NCBI RefSeq assembly: GCF_963677315.1
Contig: NZ_OY781939.1
Coordinates: forward strand, 1,116,001-1,180,000
Reading direction: 5' to 3'
Length of the DNA stretch: 64,000 bases
Origin: an uncultured Sphaerochaeta sp.
GTDB lineage: Bacteria > Spirochaetota > Spirochaetia > Sphaerochaetales > Sphaerochaetaceae
Part shown: positions 44,032 to 52,804 of the stretch, piece by piece
Position numbering within the stretch: the first letter of the stretch is position 1
Layout: every line of letters begins with the position of its first letter
The notes under the pieces: model-generated
Seen by the model: the letters and a program-made list of their open reading frames with translations, nothing else
What the model was told of the DNA's origin: nothing
Databases searched by the model: none
Made by a program: the position numbers and the translations under genes

Positions 44032-44088
44032 CTACGGTCGGTTACACAAGTGATGATGGTGATGGACGCGGTTCTGATTCGTTTTCAT
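44032..44088 (-). CDS. hisL: his operon leader peptide, five consecutive histidines
   Basis: An 18-residue reading frame, MKTNQNRVHHHHHLCNRP, with five histidine codons in a row (CAT CAC CAT CAT CAC) and TAG as stop, 78 bases upstream of hisG. AAGG lies seven bases before the ATG. Its stop is 30 bases before the attenuator hairpin. The layout equals the enteric hisL (seven histidines): scarce charged histidine tRNA would stall the ribosome in the histidine run and let transcription pass into hisG. Too short to be found by ordinary gene calling. Confidence 0.9.
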   Translation of the reverse strand: MKTNQNRVHHHHHLCNRP

Positions 44089-44185
44089 GGCAAAACCTTA
44101 CCGTTCTCTCTCGGTCCCTGTCAATACCAAACCAAGAAAACCGTATGAATATTCAAAAAATATGCATATGGATATCTCTATCAGT

Positions 44186-44962
44186 TTACGCTTCCAGTAG
44201 GAATGAAAGTACATCCGCTTTAAACAGATCCCCCCTCGCAGGGTGTCCCATATGAGGATAGAGACAGAGCCTTGCATCAGGGATGCCCTGGGCAGTCTCC
44301 CTAAAGAGCTCTGGGCTGTAGAAAAAATCGTCCTCGCCCCCCGCTACCAGCGTGGGACATGCTATTTCAAGGAGATGGTCACGGAAGGCATGGTTGTCCT
44401 CCGCCTCTACGGTCACCACCAGGTCCCTTGCATTCTTGGGATGATCGAGGGAGAGAAAGAAACCAAGCAGAAAAACTAGCGGCTTTGCAAACGGGGAGGT
44501 AAAGCCGGTTCCAATAAGTAATCTCCAGGCTTTTCCCCAGTTACCATTCTCGGCAGCTCGGGCAACATCCAACTGGAGTTGTTTTGCCCTGTCGTTCAAG
44601 GTATGTGCGCTTGAGTGAATTACCAGTCGGCGTACTAGACTAGGATGAAGAGCGGCAAAGTGCAATGCAACTGAGCCCCCGGTGGAGATACCGATGATGT
44701 CCACCGGGACTGTGAACTCTTCCCTGATCATCTGGGCATAGTCATTCGCCATATCATCCAGTGAATAATGATCGGGTGGTTGTGGACGACGAAGTACACT
44801 GTAGATGGTGTAGTCCGTACAGAGGAAAGAGTACATCTTGAGTATGACTGGCGGTTGGGGCTTGTGGGAGAAGGTCAGCCCCTCAAACACCACCAAGGGC
44901 TTTGGTCCATTCCCTATGGTCGTGTAAGGTAATCCACTCCTAAAGTACCCACGGTTGTTCAC
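44186..44962 (-). CDS. alpha/beta hydrolase
   Basis: A 258-residue alpha/beta-hydrolase fold protein. Nucleophile elbow GISTGGS (Ser), acid residue in VAGGEDDFFYS and the catalytic His in PHMGHPARG are all present. Substrate unknown. Start set at GTG 44962, which overlaps the flavodoxin stop (GTGA); a GTG at 44983 is also possible and neither has a clear ribosome site. Confidence 0.75.
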   Translation of the reverse strand: MNNRGYFRSGLPYTTIGNGPKPLVVFEGLTFSHKPQPPVILKMYSFLCTDYTIYSVLRRPQPPDHYSLDDMANDYAQMIREEFTVPVDIIGISTGGSVALHFAALHPSLVRRLVIHSSAHTLNDRAKQLQLDVARAAENGNWGKAWRLLIGTGFTSPFAKPLVFLLGFFLSLDHPKNARDLVVTVEAEDNHAFRDHLLEIACPTLVAGGEDDFFYSPELFRETAQGIPDARLCLYPHMGHPARGDLFKADVLSFLLEA

Positions 44963-45420
44963 GGGAGCATCTGCTTGGCCCACTGGATGGCACGTTCAAC
45001 TTCACCATCCTTGAGAGGACCTTCCTTGCCATGTACGAAAAAACCAGCAGGGGTGGTCACTTTTACACCTCCCTTCCTCACCAATTTTGCTTGCATCGGC
45101 TCAGCGGCATACCCAAACAGCTTTACCAAGAAACTCAACAGTTTGCTGCCCACTTCCTCCACATCTGAGCGGGTATCGAAGGATGCAATCTTGACTCCCT
45201 TCAGTATTCCAGATGGAAGATCTTTCAGGAAGGTCTTCATGGGTTTCAGTGGTTGGAAGGCTTGGGTCGGTGATCCAACAATCAGGATATCGAGGCCGGT
45301 AAGATGTTCTTCCTTCACTTGATTTACATGCAGTACGGTTGCTCCGATTGCAGTACCGATTGCTTGAGCGACCTTCTCTGTATTCCCGTACATGGAATCA
45401 TACACTACTAAAATATTCAT
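44959..45420 (-). CDS. flavodoxin-family protein
   Basis: A 153-residue protein with the FMN phosphate-binding loop VYDSMYGNTEKVA (residues 6-18) and the later GSPTQAFQPL flavin-contacting loop. It is shorter than the long-chain flavodoxins of nitrogen fixers and resembles flavodoxin domains used as one- or two-electron carriers. ATG at 45420 follows GGAGAGAGAA. Coupled with the hydrolase gene. Confidence 0.83.
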   Translation of the reverse strand: MNILVVYDSMYGNTEKVAQAIGTAIGATVLHVNQVKEEHLTGLDILIVGSPTQAFQPLKPMKTFLKDLPSGILKGVKIASFDTRSDVEEVGSKLLSFLVKLFGYAAEPMQAKLVRKGGVKVTTPAGFFVHGKEGPLKDGEVERAIQWAKQMLP

Positions 45421-45522
45421 CGATTTCTCTCTCCATTTGCTTAATTTTAATCGTTCATAATTGAATTCGCAACAGTACAACCTCTTATATTAGAATATAT
45501 TAATCGATTTTTTAGATACTGT

Positions 45523-45936
45523 TCAGTCGCTGACAATCAGTGGGTCGAAGGATGCTCCACGTGCTGCCGGCACATAAGAATCATGCTCTTCATCAAATGC
45601 TAAAAATGCCTCTGTTGTGGTTCTCCGCTCAAGGATGGGAATAGGACGGGGACCCGCCCATCCCTTTTTCAACTTCTGATGCATGTAGGAGATGGTTATG
45701 CAGTCGCCTTCCGCTAGGTTGGTTTCACTGGATACCACCCCGATCACCACAGCTTTCACCGTTATCTCGGTACCACCTGTGAAAGGTCTCCACCGCTTGG
45801 AGACACTTCTTATCGAAAGATGTAGCTGCTCAGGAGCATTTATCTGCATAGAGCGATACTCAACCGGAGCAATCTCGGAGGTGAGCAATGCCAAGGGAAA
45901 AATGAGTAGGATTACCAGGAGCAAGAGCTTTCTCAT
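45523..45936 (-). CDS. hypothetical exported protein
   Basis: A 137-residue protein with an N-terminal signal peptide (LLLLVILLIFPLALLTS, residues 4-20) and no lipobox. The mature part looks beta-rich (EITVKAVVIGVVSSETNLAEGDCITISYMHQ) and resembles OB-like periplasmic domains, but I recognise no family. Start follows AAGGAGAA. Confidence 0.6.
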   Translation of the reverse strand: MRKLLLLVILLIFPLALLTSEIAPVEYRSMQINAPEQLHLSIRSVSKRWRPFTGGTEITVKAVVIGVVSSETNLAEGDCITISYMHQKLKKGWAGPRPIPILERRTTTEAFLAFDEEHDSYVPAARGASFDPLIVSD

Positions 45937-46093
45937 AGGCAGTTCTCCTTTTCCCTTACATTGAAATTGAAAGAGACGGCTGTCAAGAGAAGGAGTAGGT
46001 TGAACCCATACTATTGTCTGATACTGATATCATTTGACCAGTCCTATTACCACATGGTACCATCCCTACATCCCTTGATGCAGGAAGGATTCA

Positions 46094-46441
46094 ATGAAAC
46101 TATTGGTTTTCGTCTTGAATAACGAAGCGTTTCTGGAAGAGGTCATGGAAGCCTATGTAGAGGCTGGCATCACCGGGTCCACCATCCTCGACAGTGAGGG
46201 AATGGGACGTTTCCTTACCTATGAGGTCCCGCTCTTTGAAGGATTCAAGGACTTCATGAAGGGCAATAAACCCTACAACAAGACGATTTTCTCGGTAGTG
46301 CACAACGAAGAAGTGGTGCAACAAGCCAAGAAACTGGTAGAGGAGATTGTTGGAAGCCTGGATAATCCAGGAACCGGAATCATGTTCACGCTACCTGTGG
46401 ATTGGGCAGCCGGCCTGGTAAGGGAAGCAGAAGAGGTGTAG
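46094..46441 (+). CDS. P-II-like signalling protein, first gene of the Mrp operon
   Basis: A 115-residue protein of the P-II superfamily fold: KLLVFVLNNEAFLEEVMEAYVEAGITGSTILDSEGMGRFL opens the ferredoxin-like repeat and NPGTGIMFTLPVDWAAGL corresponds to the B-loop strand. The GlnB tyrosine T-loop is missing. It resembles the second P-II-like gene of the window at 6357. It lies two bases before a PTS-EIIA-like gene and heads the antiporter operon, so it may report a ligand to that transporter; this is inference. Confidence 0.75.
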   Translation: MKLLVFVLNNEAFLEEVMEAYVEAGITGSTILDSEGMGRFLTYEVPLFEGFKDFMKGNKPYNKTIFSVVHNEEVVQQAKKLVEEIVGSLDNPGTGIMFTLPVDWAAGLVREAEEV

Positions 46442-46443
46442 TC

Positions 46444-46899
46444 ATGGAAGGAATTAGCAGATTGATTGACGAGTCGTGTATCTTGCTCGATAGAGAAGAA
46501 CACTCAATTGAGACCATCATCAAGACATTGACTGAACAACTGAGCAGTACACATCCTGACCTTGCACCCCAGCATCTGATGCAGAAGGTCATCGATGGGG
46601 GATTCCACACCACCTGTATGGGAGAAGAGTGCGCTATCACTCATGCCCGTTGCCCATCCATGACCAAAACACTCATGGCGGTAATGCGCCTTGACCCTCC
46701 CTTGGACCTAAAAGCAATTGATGGCAAAAAGGTCCGCTTGGTATTTCTCTTGGTTGGTCCACAAAGTAGTGCAAGTTTTCACCTGAAAATTCTCAGCAGA
46801 CTTGCCCGTCTCCTCCATAATGAAGCTCTTCGTAATGACTTGCTGGGTGCAGAAACCGGCAAGGCTTTCTTGGATAGGATTATTCGTCAGGAGGATTGA
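46444..46899 (+). CDS. PTS EIIA-like (fructose/mannitol type) regulatory protein
   Basis: A 151-residue protein with the PTS_EIIA_2 pattern: ETIIKTLTEQL, GGFHTTCMGEECAITHARCPSMTK (the His in ITHAR corresponds to the phosphorylated His), DGKKVRLVFLLVGPQ, HLKILSRLARLLHNEALRNDLL. It lacks the other PTS domains, so it probably regulates instead of transporting. Start at 46444 behind AGAGG; the frame is open upstream in the P-II-like gene. Immediately before mnhE (stop and start touch). Confidence 0.8.
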   Translation: MEGISRLIDESCILLDREEHSIETIIKTLTEQLSSTHPDLAPQHLMQKVIDGGFHTTCMGEECAITHARCPSMTKTLMAVMRLDPPLDLKAIDGKKVRLVFLLVGPQSSASFHLKILSRLARLLHNEALRNDLLGAETGKAFLDRIIRQED

Positions 46900-47412
46900 A
46901 TGAATAGCAGACGAGTCTGGGCGATCCTGCGTTTTGTGTTGACCACCCTGTTTTTGTACTTCGTCTGGGTCTTGTTCACCGCCGACTTGGGCCTTTTCAG
47001 CCTGCTCTTTGGGCTTGGAGCCTCAGTTTTAACTGCAGCACTCACCTACCACATCTTCCTTCCCGAACATGAGGCAAACCTGCGCTTTTTCATCCCTCAC
47101 CTCTGGGCTCTCCTGAGATTCCTGTTTCTTATGGTCCTTTCCTTGTATCAATCGAGTTATCAAGTAGTGAAAGCTGTCATAACAGGGAACACCAATCCAA
47201 GGATTGTACACTTCAGGACCCATCTTCGCAGTGATCTCGCAAGGACAGTACTGGCAAATGCCATCACATTCACTCCAGGAACCATGACCCTTGATCTTAA
47301 TGACGACCATCTCACCGTCCACTGGCTCCTATGCACCACAACCCATGCAAAAGCAGCAGGAGAAGCAGTCAAGACAAAACTCGAACATGCACTTGGGAGG
47401 ACATGGCTATGA
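46900..47412 (+). CDS. mnhE: Na+/H+ antiporter subunit MnhE/MrpE
   Basis: A 170-residue membrane protein. Three N-terminal hydrophobic segments and the soluble tail with SDLARTVLANAITFTPGTMTLDL, the conserved MrpE stretch. First of eight adjoining Mrp subunit genes. The start codon directly follows the EIIA-like stop. Confidence 0.9.
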   Translation: MNSRRVWAILRFVLTTLFLYFVWVLFTADLGLFSLLFGLGASVLTAALTYHIFLPEHEANLRFFIPHLWALLRFLFLMVLSLYQSSYQVVKAVITGNTNPRIVHFRTHLRSDLARTVLANAITFTPGTMTLDLNDDHLTVHWLLCTTTHAKAAGEAVKTKLEHALGRTWL

Positions 47413-47675
47413 CAGATATACTCCTCCAGGCAATGCTGGTGATGTTGATTCTTTTTGCCATCGGCACATTACTGAGGCTACTGTTCGGGCCCACAGCAAG
47501 TGACCGATTGGTTGCATTGAATGTACTGAGCGCTGTCTCTCTTGCACTGCTGGTGCTCTGGGGAATCAGGGTCGGGCGTACACTGTATCTGGATGTTGCC
47601 TTGGTCTATGACATCTTTGGATTCCTCGGATTCCTTGCGATCACCCGGTTCCTTAAAGACCGAAAGGAGAACTGA
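47409..47675 (+). CDS. mnhF: Na+/H+ antiporter subunit MnhF/MrpF
   Basis: An 88-residue three-segment membrane protein. GPTASDRLVALNVLSAVSLALLVLWG and YLDVALVYDIFGFLGFLAITRFL are the signature MrpF segments, including the conserved Asp residues in the membrane. ATG at 47409 overlaps the mnhE stop (ATGA) and has GGAGG eight bases upstream. Confidence 0.92.
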   Translation: MTDILLQAMLVMLILFAIGTLLRLLFGPTASDRLVALNVLSAVSLALLVLWGIRVGRTLYLDVALVYDIFGFLGFLAITRFLKDRKEN

Positions 47676-48004
47676 TGATTATACGAGAGATCCTGGCATT
47701 GATAGCCTTCTTGGTTGGAACCTTCTTTGGTCTGTTCGGGATGGTTGGGCTCTTCCGTTTCCGAGACCCCTACTCCCGCCTCCATGCGGGATCCCTGTGT
47801 GGAACCACCGCAGTTTTCTCATATCTAATCGCTTTACTCTTGCTCTCTCCAACGCTCGCGAGCGGGGCACGGATTTTCATAATTCTGGTATTTTTCCTTA
47901 TTTCTGCTCCCACAGGGTCCTCAATCGTGGCCAAGTTTATCTGGGAGAGTGAGGATGCCACCCGGCAACGATCATCAATGAAGAGGGAGGATAAGAGCCT
48001 ATGA
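47675..48004 (+). CDS. mnhG: Na+/H+ antiporter subunit MnhG/MrpG
   Basis: A 109-residue three-segment protein. LVGTFFGLFGMVGLFRFRDPYSRLHAGSLCGTTAVFSYLIAL is the standard MrpG core. Overlaps mnhF by one base (TGATG). Confidence 0.9.
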   Translation: MIIREILALIAFLVGTFFGLFGMVGLFRFRDPYSRLHAGSLCGTTAVFSYLIALLLLSPTLASGARIFIILVFFLISAPTGSSIVAKFIWESEDATRQRSSMKREDKSL

Positions 48005-48234
48005 CCATCCTCCTTCTCACTATGATTCTAGCTCTTGGCAGCTTCGCATTGCTCTCCAAGGACCTGTTGCATTCAGTGATAGCCCTTTCTGCTCTCAGCA
48101 TGCTCAGCGCCCTGATGTTCACGATACTCAAGGCTCCAGACGTTGCCATTACCGAGGCAGCTGTAGGGGCCGGTGTTTCCACCATCATCTTTGTATGGGC
48201 TATTCGCCATACTCGAAGAAGGAGCAAAGATTAG
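48001..48234 (+). CDS. MbhD-like (DUF4040) antiporter subunit
   Basis: A 77-residue protein of two to three membrane segments with APDVAITEAAVGAGVSTIIFVWAI, the pattern of the MbhD/DUF4040 domain. In Bacillus-type Mrp complexes this domain is fused into MrpA; here it stands alone, as in archaeal and Thermotoga-type complexes. Overlaps mnhG by four bases. Confidence 0.8.
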   Translation: MTILLLTMILALGSFALLSKDLLHSVIALSALSMLSALMFTILKAPDVAITEAAVGAGVSTIIFVWAIRHTRRRSKD

Positions 48235-48968
48235 TGAAACGAACACTGTTCATCATAAAAATCACATTCACCCTCCTTGTCTTGGCCCTAGCCATCCTCC
48301 CGGTAATCCTCTCCTCCCACCCCTGGCCGGAGGCATCGAGGGACTACCTCTATGAACATGCGCTCACTGACACGGGAGCCGTGAACACTGTCAGCTCTAT
48401 TTACTTGGGGTATCGGGCAATGGATACCTTGGGGGAAACCTTGGTTTTGCTGGTCTCCATCACCGGTACGATGGGAATTCTGATCAACCTTGGAAGGGAG
48501 AGTGAGGAAGAGGAAGCGGTGAGTTTCTCCCTCGCTCCTGAAAAACGTCCCACCAATGCACAAAGGACCCACCTTCTTGAGGTGGTTTCCTCAAAGCTTG
48601 GTCCAGTCGTATTGCTCTTTGGGTTCTATGTCATGTTGTATGGGCATATCTCCCCAGGTGGAGGATTCCAGGGAGGAGTCATTGTTGCCTCAGCCATCGT
48701 ATTCCTTGCACTCGGAACCGAGACGCAGACCAAGTTGACGAACACAAATGTACTAGGAAGAATAGAGGCTCTCTCATTCCTTGTACTCATCATTGCAGCT
48801 ACCAGTGGGGTCTTCTTCGAAAGTGGTTTCTTTGGTAACCCGATCAAGAGCGGTTCTTCCCTCTCTGCCAACTTCATCATCCTTTTAAACATCATCATCG
48901 GGCTGAAGGTAGGAACAAGCATTGCAGTCATGTGTATTGCCATGATGGGAGGTCGCCGTGGTCATTGA
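48234..48968 (+). CDS. MbhE-MnhB fused antiporter subunit
   Basis: A 244-residue membrane protein. Residues 1-95 are MbhE-like (HALTDTGAVNTVSSIYLGYRAMDTLGETLVLLVS). Residues 105-244 are MnhB (SKLGPVVLLFGFYVMLYGHISPGGGFQGGVIVASAIVFLAL), both normally parts of a larger MrpA or separate genes. It starts with GTG, overlaps the previous stop by one base and has AAGGAG upstream. Confidence 0.85.
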   Translation: MKRTLFIIKITFTLLVLALAILPVILSSHPWPEASRDYLYEHALTDTGAVNTVSSIYLGYRAMDTLGETLVLLVSITGTMGILINLGRESEEEEAVSFSLAPEKRPTNAQRTHLLEVVSSKLGPVVLLFGFYVMLYGHISPGGGFQGGVIVASAIVFLALGTETQTKLTNTNVLGRIEALSFLVLIIAATSGVFFESGFFGNPIKSGSSLSANFIILLNIIIGLKVGTSIAVMCIAMMGGRRGH

Positions 48969-49302
48969 ACGCATTTTGATCTTCCTGCTTGCCCTGGTAG
49001 GATTCAGCGCTATCGTGGGGGCAAAGAACATCATCAAGAAAGTGTTTGGTCTCAATATCCTGAACGCTGCAGTGGTACTGCTCTATATCCTGGAAGGGAG
49101 CAGGATCGGGGACCAAGCCCCCATCCTGGGGGAGGGGGTAACCAACATGGTAGACCCTGTTCCCCAGGCATTGATGCTGACCGCTATTGTCATTGGAGTG
49201 TGTGTTACTGCGCTTGCCTTGGCTCTAGCAGTTAGGCTATACAAGGCAACCGGTTCCTTGGAGATAGACACGATCAGTGAGAGGTTGCGTAGTGAGCATT
49301 GA
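48958..49302 (+). CDS. mnhC: Na+/H+ antiporter subunit MnhC/MrpC (NuoK-like)
   Basis: A 114-residue three-segment protein. IIKKVFGLNILNAAVVLLYI and VDPVPQALMLTAIVIGVCVTALALAL match MrpC/NuoK. GTG start at 48958 behind GGGAGG inside the previous gene. Confidence 0.9.
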   Translation: MVIERILIFLLALVGFSAIVGAKNIIKKVFGLNILNAAVVLLYILEGSRIGDQAPILGEGVTNMVDPVPQALMLTAIVIGVCVTALALALAVRLYKATGSLEIDTISERLRSEH

Positions 49303-51019
49303 GAGCCTCTTCCTCAGCCCAGTCTACCTTCCCATGCTTGGTGCTGCACTCATTCTGGTTACCAAGCACTTCTTTACAGACAGACAAAGACGAGCTGTGG
49401 AATACCTCTCTGCCCTTATTGCATTCATTATCCCACTCATTGCCTTCATATTCCTGATCAAGCCGGTTCTAGCTCATCATCAGGTGCATATGATTCTCGG
49501 AACTTGGGAGACTACACTGGGTATCCACTACCATTTTGACGGGCTCTCCTTCCTCCTTATCACCATCAATCTCCTGATCAGTATCCCGGTTTGGCTCTAC
49601 AGCAGAAAAACAGGCCCCCATCAGGAAACATTCACGATAATATTCCTCATCCAGAGTGCATCCATCGCTGCCACCAGCCTTACTGCTGACCTATTCAACC
49701 TGTTCGTCTGCCTTGAGGTAATGGGGGTAACCAGCTATGTATTGGTTGCCAGTAGTGAGAAGAACAAGGCAATCCTCTCCTCCTTTACCTACCTGATCTT
49801 CAGCGCAACGGCAATGGTATTCTTCCTGATAGGAACATTCGGCCTCTATAGAATCTCAGGCTCCCTTGCCTACGACACCATCGCCCAGGCAAAAAACATG
49901 CTTTCAGGATCCGACCTCCTGGTTGCCCGTCTCTCGCTTGTCCTGATTGTCGTATCGGTGCTCTTGAGAACTGCAGTCATCCCACTCTCCGGCTGGCTGG
50001 TTGGTGCACACTCGAATGCACCCCACGCAGTTTCAGCCTTGCTTTCTGGGGTGTTGATAAAAATACCCCTCTTTGCCCTGGTTCGTCTTTTATTGCTGGT
50101 TACCGGTACCGAGTTGCTTGGCTCCATCCTTGCATGGGCAGGAGGGATTTCCACCCTGCTGGGTATTCTCCTGGCACTCAGGGAGCACCACGCCAAGCGT
50201 TTGCTTGCCTATAGTTCTGTCAGCCAGATTGGGTATATCGTGACCGCCTATGGATTGGCCTTGGCATCAGGACTTGAGACCGAGGAGGGAGCACTGTTAC
50301 TCGCGCTCTCACTCCTCTATGCGTTCAGCCATGCCTTGGCAAAAGCGACCCTCTTCATGACGGTAGGACGCGCTAGTGACGCAGTGGGCAGCAAAGATTT
50401 GCATACGGCTCGGGGAGCTCTCTCAGCGCTACGTGCACAAGGTGAAAGATTCCCCATTACAGGCATAGCATACCTGGTTGCATTTCTCTCGATCAGTGCA
50501 CTTCCCCCCACCATTGGGTTCTGGGGCAAAAACACACTTGTATATCTTTCAAAAGGACATGGGTCAACCTACTTTTTGAGTATTACTTCAGTATTGACCA
50601 TTGTTGTATATCTTAAGCTCTCTGCAATCTTTCTTCCAAAGAAGGCCCAAGAGGTTCAGAACGTGGAACCTTCGTCTACTGCTCTTACCTCTCTATCGCT
50701 CATTTTCCTTACGATACTCCTGCTTGCCGGAGGGCTTTGGTATACTGAGCTCCAGACGTTTGTGGTCCAGGTTCTCTCTCCACTTGGAGCTACGAATGCA
50801 ACTCTGACCAGTTATTCAGCACTCCAGGATTTACTGAAAACAGGGCTCACCACCACTATTGCTTTGCTATTCTTTATCATCGGATCCAAAACCAGATTGG
50901 AAAGGCGTTTTGAGGCAAGAAGGGAATCAACAGCATCATTCCCTAATCTCTTCTTTGGTTTTGCGCTCATGGTTGCTGTCATGGCATGGTGGCTCCTCTT
51001 TCCGGGAGGAGTACTATGA
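49292..51019 (+). CDS. mnhD: Na+/H+ antiporter subunit MnhD (NuoN/NuoL-like), first copy
   Basis: A 575-residue proton-translocating subunit with about 14 membrane segments. DLFNLFVCLEVMGVTSYVLVA carries the conserved channel Glu, NAPHAVSALLSGVLIKIPLFALVRLL the conserved loop Lys and the YSSVSQIGYIVTAYG segment follows. GTG at 49292 is preferred (GAGAGG seven bases upstream); GTG at 49277 would add five residues. Followed by a related second copy. Confidence 0.9.
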   Translation: MSIESLFLSPVYLPMLGAALILVTKHFFTDRQRRAVEYLSALIAFIIPLIAFIFLIKPVLAHHQVHMILGTWETTLGIHYHFDGLSFLLITINLLISIPVWLYSRKTGPHQETFTIIFLIQSASIAATSLTADLFNLFVCLEVMGVTSYVLVASSEKNKAILSSFTYLIFSATAMVFFLIGTFGLYRISGSLAYDTIAQAKNMLSGSDLLVARLSLVLIVVSVLLRTAVIPLSGWLVGAHSNAPHAVSALLSGVLIKIPLFALVRLLLLVTGTELLGSILAWAGGISTLLGILLALREHHAKRLLAYSSVSQIGYIVTAYGLALASGLETEEGALLLALSLLYAFSHALAKATLFMTVGRASDAVGSKDLHTARGALSALRAQGERFPITGIAYLVAFLSISALPPTIGFWGKNTLVYLSKGHGSTYFLSITSVLTIVVYLKLSAIFLPKKAQEVQNVEPSSTALTSLSLIFLTILLLAGGLWYTELQTFVVQVLSPLGATNATLTSYSALQDLLKTGLTTTIALLFFIIGSKTRLERRFEARRESTASFPNLFFGFALMVAVMAWWLLFPGGVL

Positions 51020-52737
51020 ACATAACCCACACAATACTCTTCTCCCCAGTATTTCTCCCACTTCTCTCAGCAGCAGGTATACTCTTTATCAAGAGCTTCT
51101 GCCCGACGGGTATCAGGAGAATTGCGGAGTATTTGGGAATACTCATAGGGATGATAATCCCCCTTTTCCTGGTTCTCACGCTCTACCCCATCCTGCAGAA
51201 CCAAGGGTACATTGAGACAACCATAGGAGGATATGCTAAGAGTATTGGCATCGTCTACCGTTTTGATGGAATGAGCTTGCTGCTGATTTTACTGGCTGCA
51301 GCAATCTCCATCCCCTCCTGGATTTTCTCCCGTAAGGAAGGACCTGGACATAGCTATTTCACAGCACTGATGCTCATCCAGAACGCCTCCATTGCAGCAA
51401 TTGGTATGACTGCTGACCTATTCAATCTCTTTGTCTGCCTTGAACTCATGGGTGTAACTGCCTATGTCCTGATCGCAACCGGAAAGAAAGCCAACGCAGC
51501 CTATGCATCATTCTCCTACCTTATGCTCTCATCATCTGCAATGGTCTTTTTCCTGCTCGGGACCTTCGGTCTCTACAAACTCACCGGTTCACTCAGCTAT
51601 GAAGGGATTTCCAGGGGATTGGAAGCTATCTCTGGAAGAAACCAATATGTTGCACTGTTCTCCTTGCTCCTGATCATTGTCCCGGTTCTATTACGAGTAG
51701 CAGTTATGCCACTCTCCCTGTGGTTGGTAGATGCGCATGCAAAGGCTCCCCATGCTGTTTCAGCGCTCCTCTCGGGAGTACTGTTGAAAGTTCCTCTCTT
51801 TGCACTGCTGAGAGTCTTTGCTCTCTCGCCACTTGCCACTCAGCTTGCTCTTCCGGTCAGCTACGCTGGAGCTGCAACGGCCTTGATCGGAGTGTTGCTT
51901 GCTCTCTCCCAGAGTGATGCAAAGCAACTGCTCGCTTATCACTCCATCAGCCAGATAGGGTATATCGTAAGTGCCTGGGGGTTGGCTCTGCATGCAGGGA
52001 TCACCACATCAACAGGGGCACTGCTTCTTTCAGCCTCCTTCTTCCATGCATTCAGCCATGCACAGTTCAAGGCCTTGCTCTTTCTTACCATCGGAAAGGC
52101 TACTGATGCAGCAGACAACCGCAATGTCTATACACTAAGAGGAGCAAACCAAGCACTACGAAATGAAGGAGAGAGAATACCGCTTACGATGCTCTGTTTT
52201 CTCGTCGGTGCACTCTCCATTTCTGCACTTCCCCCGTTCAATGGTTTTTACAGCAAGACATTGGTTACCTACACGCTCAAGGGAAGTATGCATTATACCT
52301 TCCTAACCCTTGCCTCAGCGGGAACCATTGCTTCGTTTATCAAGCTTTCACGGATTTTTCTTCCATCCAAACAACCAGTGATGCGTGCAATCAGCAAAGA
52401 GAGGAAACGATTTCCCGTCTCCACACACCTCTCATTTATCCTGCTTGCCCTCTCCTGTCTTGCTGTCGGTATCTTCAGTGAACAGATGATATTATTCATC
52501 ACCCAACTGATTAACCCAGAAGAAGCCAATGTTTACAGCAATACCTTCTTCTTTACACAGGACAATCTGATCAAGACTGCTCTCACCGTCCTCGCAGGCA
52601 TAGTACTCTTCAGTCTTGCTGTTACCAAACCAGGACAGTATGTATTGCACTTCTTGGAGAAGAGACGAGGAGGATTTACCGATCTCTTCCTCGGATTTGC
52701 TGTTGCACTCGGGGCTCTTGCTTTGATTGCATGGTAA
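51016..52737 (+). CDS. Na+/H+ antiporter subunit MnhD-like, second copy
   Basis: A 573-residue paralogue of the previous protein, with DLFNLFVCLELMGVTAYVLIATGKK, KAPHAVSALLSGVLLKVPLFALLRV and AYHSISQIGYIVSAWG at the same places. Two MnhD-type subunits in tandem, instead of MrpA plus MrpD, is the layout of group 3 and archaeal-like complexes. Overlaps the first copy by four bases with GGGAGG ahead of the ATG. Confidence 0.9.
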   Translation: MNITHTILFSPVFLPLLSAAGILFIKSFCPTGIRRIAEYLGILIGMIIPLFLVLTLYPILQNQGYIETTIGGYAKSIGIVYRFDGMSLLLILLAAAISIPSWIFSRKEGPGHSYFTALMLIQNASIAAIGMTADLFNLFVCLELMGVTAYVLIATGKKANAAYASFSYLMLSSSAMVFFLLGTFGLYKLTGSLSYEGISRGLEAISGRNQYVALFSLLLIIVPVLLRVAVMPLSLWLVDAHAKAPHAVSALLSGVLLKVPLFALLRVFALSPLATQLALPVSYAGAATALIGVLLALSQSDAKQLLAYHSISQIGYIVSAWGLALHAGITTSTGALLLSASFFHAFSHAQFKALLFLTIGKATDAADNRNVYTLRGANQALRNEGERIPLTMLCFLVGALSISALPPFNGFYSKTLVTYTLKGSMHYTFLTLASAGTIASFIKLSRIFLPSKQPVMRAISKERKRFPVSTHLSFILLALSCLAVGIFSEQMILFITQLINPEEANVYSNTFFFTQDNLIKTALTVLAGIVLFSLAVTKPGQYVLHFLEKRRGGFTDLFLGFAVALGALALIAW

Positions 52738-52804
52738 AAAGAAAAGTGCCACAACACATTTCTGGCTGCAGCACTCTTCTCTACGCTATTCGATTGGATG
52801 GTTG

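Noticed and set aside
44096..44124. TTGACA-18-TAAGGT on the minus strand as the his promoter
   Set aside because: The start would fall on the hisL start codon, leaving no room for the AAGG ribosome site in the transcript. The true his promoter was not found.
46402..46443. Upstream extension of the EIIA-like gene to 46402
   Set aside because: It lies within the P-II-like gene and has no ribosome site; the ATG at 46444 has one.
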